A stretch of 15,000 bases of DNA from Halisarca cf. caerulea (lineage: Eukaryota > Porifera > Demospongiae > Chondrillida > Halisarcidae), in contig CAUJGJ010000224.1 in the NCBI GenBank assembly GCA_963170055.1, positions 1 to 15,000 on the forward strand, read 5' to 3'. Below, piece by piece: positions 14,215 to 15,000 of this stretch (positions within the stretch are counted from its first letter, which is position 1; the number at the start of each line of letters is the position of its first letter). A program made the translations under genes and the position numbers. The notes below the pieces were generated by a model. That model was not told the origin of the DNA and did no database searches. It saw nothing but the letters and a program-made list of their open reading frames with translations.

Positions 14215-14250
14215 ATCCTGGGTGAGGTATAGAGTATCTATGCTTTTACT
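14215..14250 (+). repeat. Short dispersed TATAGAGTATCTAT repeat, copy 2
   Basis: ATCCTGGGTGAGGTATAGAG followed by TATCTATGCTTTTA aligns with 4983-5024 and with the MITE-interrupted copy around 11041-11183. Confidence 0.65.
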
Positions 14251-14744
14251 TTGTAATTGACTGTCTGATTGTCTCATTGTAATGAACTGAAAGAGCAATG
14301 AATTGCATGACTAGTTACTTCAGAAACACCCAACAAAATCTCAGATTCAACTGCAATTGAATCAAATCAATTCATTATTACAGCAAAGAACAATGGTGAA
14401 TTACCTAGCATATATGTACTACGTGAGCCCGCTGTAACCGTGGATGTCTGAAATGAAGTCTTAAGATTTCAAAAATTTCCCACTATATGGTATGTGACCA
14501 AGTTGTATACAGGTTATTGCTGAGCTAAAAGCAAGGCAGGTGATCTGTGTGTACTTGCTTCGTGGTCTACATATATTATATTTTATATGTATATTTGTAT
14601 ATTTGTAGCAATCAATCCATGACACTCTTGAAAGTATCTACTTGATTCCCTGTCTCTTCAGTGCTCCAGTCGGTCAATTAGGGGTTCGTGGGATGAAATT
14701 TTGCATCGATCGGCAACTTTTAGCGATTTTCGCTTGGATTCTCT

Positions 14745-14920
14745 GCATACACACAGCCTCATGAATTTATTACAGGAACGTCACCACCTTTGGCAAGAGA
14801 TGCCACAGGGCTGCAAATCATGAATAATATGCAGCCCTGTAGCATTGGTATCAGCTTGTTTGCATACAGCCTCCTCGTAGAATCATTGTGGGAACATCAG
14901 CGCCTGTGACAAAGACGTTA
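14745..14920 (+). repeat. Diverged direct repeat with a hairpin between the copies
   Basis: GCATACACACAGCCTCATGA... (from 14745) and GCATACAGCCTCCTCGTAGA... (from 14862) stay alignable for about 58 bp, with further matches such as GGAACGTCACCACC against GGAACATCAGCGCC. Between them ACAGGGCTGCA (14805-14815) pairs exactly with TGCAGCCCTGT (14830-14840). Confidence 0.55.
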
Positions 14921-15000
14921 TATGACTGCAGCTTTCAATGGCAAAATAGTGAATCATTATCACAACAAAGTGCAGAAGATAATTAGGGGTAGTTTGCCTG

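Larger units (their letters stand above)
9203..15000 (+). other. Presumed start of a long CDC14 intron, open at the window end
   Basis: A GTATGT donor at 9203 starts this stretch. The conserved continuation of CDC14 after the active-site helix was not found in any + strand frame. If the gene is intact, the intron is at least 5.8 kb. It holds the mobile elements and antisense coding relics listed separately. Confidence 0.6.
14174..15000. other. Right end of the window, repeats but no recognised gene
   Basis: It contains copy 2 of the TATAGAGTATCTAT repeat, an AT-rich tract at 14567-14605, a diverged direct repeat at 14745-14920 and one GTGGGATGAAATTTTGC at 14689-14705. That last word may be a lone end of the GGGATGAAAC MITE family. 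No splice-bounded coding was seen. Confidence 0.5.

Noticed and set aside
14689..14705. GTGGGATGAAATTTTGC as a third GGGATGAAAC MITE copy
   Set aside because: Only about 17 bp match, with no second end and no interior similarity, so it is mentioned only as a possible lone end.
1..15000. CRISPR array, prokaryotic operon, rRNA or phage content
   Set aside because: No evenly spaced identical repeats, no ribosome-binding-site-led gene runs and no long prokaryotic-type open frames. Splicing and MITEs show an animal genome.

Overview
The window looks like animal nuclear DNA. It is AT-rich and gene-poor, has GT-AG introns with pyrimidine-tract acceptors, and is full of short non-autonomous inverted-repeat transposons (MITEs). 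Very short introns (74 to 119 nt) next to multi-kilobase ones, and a repeat family with TAGTCTCG ends, remind me of a demosponge such as Amphimedon. That is an inference from memory; a basal metazoan is as far as the sequence safely goes.

One gene is certain: the central part of a CDC14 dual-specificity phosphatase on the + strand. Six exons (2527-2589, 2664-2700, 2820-2870, 2946-3120, 8737-8792, 9115-9202) splice in one continuous frame of about 157 codons. They cover the linker between the two phosphatase domains and the catalytic domain through the [11 protein letters not shown] active-site loop. The 5' exons were not found and probably lie before position 1. The exon after 9202 was not found either, so the gene runs off both ends and nearly everything else here is CDC14 intron.

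Region by region: 1-2526 is intron or upstream DNA with a truncated inverted-repeat element (1-142), a 146-bp MITE (1535-1680) and a zinc-finger-like coding relic (1728-1934). 2527-3120 is the four-exon cluster. 3121-8736 is a 5.6-kb intron holding at least four mobile elements: 3148-3523, a partial copy at 4062-4546, an element at 5697-6750 split by a 738-bp insertion, and a 797-bp element at 7777-8573. 8737-9202 carries the two active-site exons. From 9203 to the end is intron-like sequence. It holds a MITE (9221-9544) that cuts an antisense two-exon relic (9544-9891), an 850-bp TA-flanked element (10153-11002) with a nested 86-bp MITE, a 92-bp hairpin MITE with a 9-bp target duplication (11064-11155), a GC-richer open segment flanked by GAATAATTAGAG motifs (12726-13430), and two weak antisense coding candidates (13610-13816 and 14018-14173).

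I found no operon-like system, CRISPR array, tRNA or rRNA. The layout is one conserved cell-cycle phosphatase gene whose introns have been repeatedly colonised by MITEs, plus decayed fragments of transposon-type genes, mostly antisense. The interest lies in the nested insertions, which can be read exactly from the sequence, and in the spliced antisense relic.
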